In this document: positions 39,445 to 39,528 of the stretch, in pieces
Layout: each line of letters starts with the position of its first letter
How positions within the stretch are numbered: position 1 is the first letter of the stretch
Translations under genes and position numbers: made by a program
Notes under the pieces: generated by a model
Database searches by the model: none
What the model was told of the DNA's origin: nothing
What the model saw: the letters and a program-made list of their open reading frames with translations, nothing else
Assembly (NCBI GenBank): GCA_009786575.1
Contig: WQRV01000006.1
Coordinates: forward strand, 1-39,528
Direction of reading: 5' to 3'
Length of the DNA: 39,528 nt
From: Chitinispirillia bacterium
Lineage (GTDB): Bacteria; Fibrobacterota; Chitinivibrionia; Chitinivibrionales; Chitinispirillaceae

Positions 39445-39528
39445 CTATTCAACGGGGCGTAAGCTCCGAGCGAATAGCCCGGTGCGGTAACGGCGGGAGG
39501 GTGTAAGGGCGGAGCAGCCGATCCGCCC
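39445..39528 (+). other. Structured, gene-free segment at the window's right edge
   Basis: CTATTC/GAATAG encloses GGGGC-GTAA-GCTCC, a 5-bp stem (one G-U pair) closed by a GNRA-type GTAA tetraloop. A second hairpin GGGCGGA/TCCGCCC with an 8-base loop ends at the edge. Such a stacked structure after the loader gene could be a terminator region, a structured RNA, or the start of a selfish element (GTGCG occurs at 39482-39486). It is cut by the window, so it cannot be classified. Confidence 0.4.

Noticed and set aside
1-39528. tRNA, rRNA, integrase and att sites
   Set aside because: I looked for cloverleaf/T-loop-like sequences and recombinase motifs and saw none; they may lie outside the window.

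Overview
The window is almost certainly part of a temperate, short-tailed (podovirus-like) phage or prophage. The evidence is a P22-type portal, a scaffold, a coat protein, a gp4-like adaptor, a gp10-like tail hub, large ejection-type proteins, both terminase subunits, and a Cro/CI-like divergent switch feeding a replication operon. No integrase, tRNA, rRNA or CRISPR array was seen, and both ends are cut, so the replicon is incomplete. The DNA is GC-rich with AT-rich control regions. The host cannot be named from sequence; a Gram-negative-type host is only a guess.

Layout. (1) 1-28543, minus strand, is the late operon, transcribed right to left: TerS, TerL, a small Cys-rich protein, a Tad1/Acb2-hairpin-like protein, two tail-fibre/adhesin genes, a lysis-type cassette (one-TM coiled-coil protein, patatin-like phospholipase, DUF5675 protein), portal, scaffold, coat, a virion-associated protein, adaptor, tail hub with a LamG-like end, three ejection-type proteins and a giant open frame of more than 2000 codons that runs off the left edge. 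(2) 28544-30900, minus strand, is an accessory block of four small unknown genes. Two of its transcription units begin with copies of the same ~200-bp leader region, one of which carries a leader-peptide/terminator arrangement. (3) 31041-34457, minus strand, is an immunity-side block: an XRE repressor, a PIF1/RecD-like helicase with odd N-terminal repeats, and a membrane-anchored Mrr-type nuclease. (4) 34458-34659 is a divergent operator/promoter region. (5) 34660-39443, plus strand, is the early operon: a Cro-like protein, three or four small ORFs, an HNH endonuclease, a ParB-like protein, a DUF1376-like replication initiator with an iteron-like origin inside it, and a DnaC-like helicase loader.

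The most interesting points are these. The giant ejection-type protein contains an HExxH metallopeptidase motif and a degenerate GGDEF (nucleotide-cyclase-like) module, and an FSRR motif recurs in it and in the helicase. A cyclic-nucleotide-sponge-like gene sits in the structural operon. A patatin lies in the lysis cassette. A helicase plus membrane-Mrr pair sits on the lysogenic side. Lambda-like iterons lie inside the initiator gene, and two leader regions are duplicated.

The ORF track omits the giant left-hand ORF because it has no stop inside the window. I checked its frame codon by codon from 6104 to 1 and found no stop.
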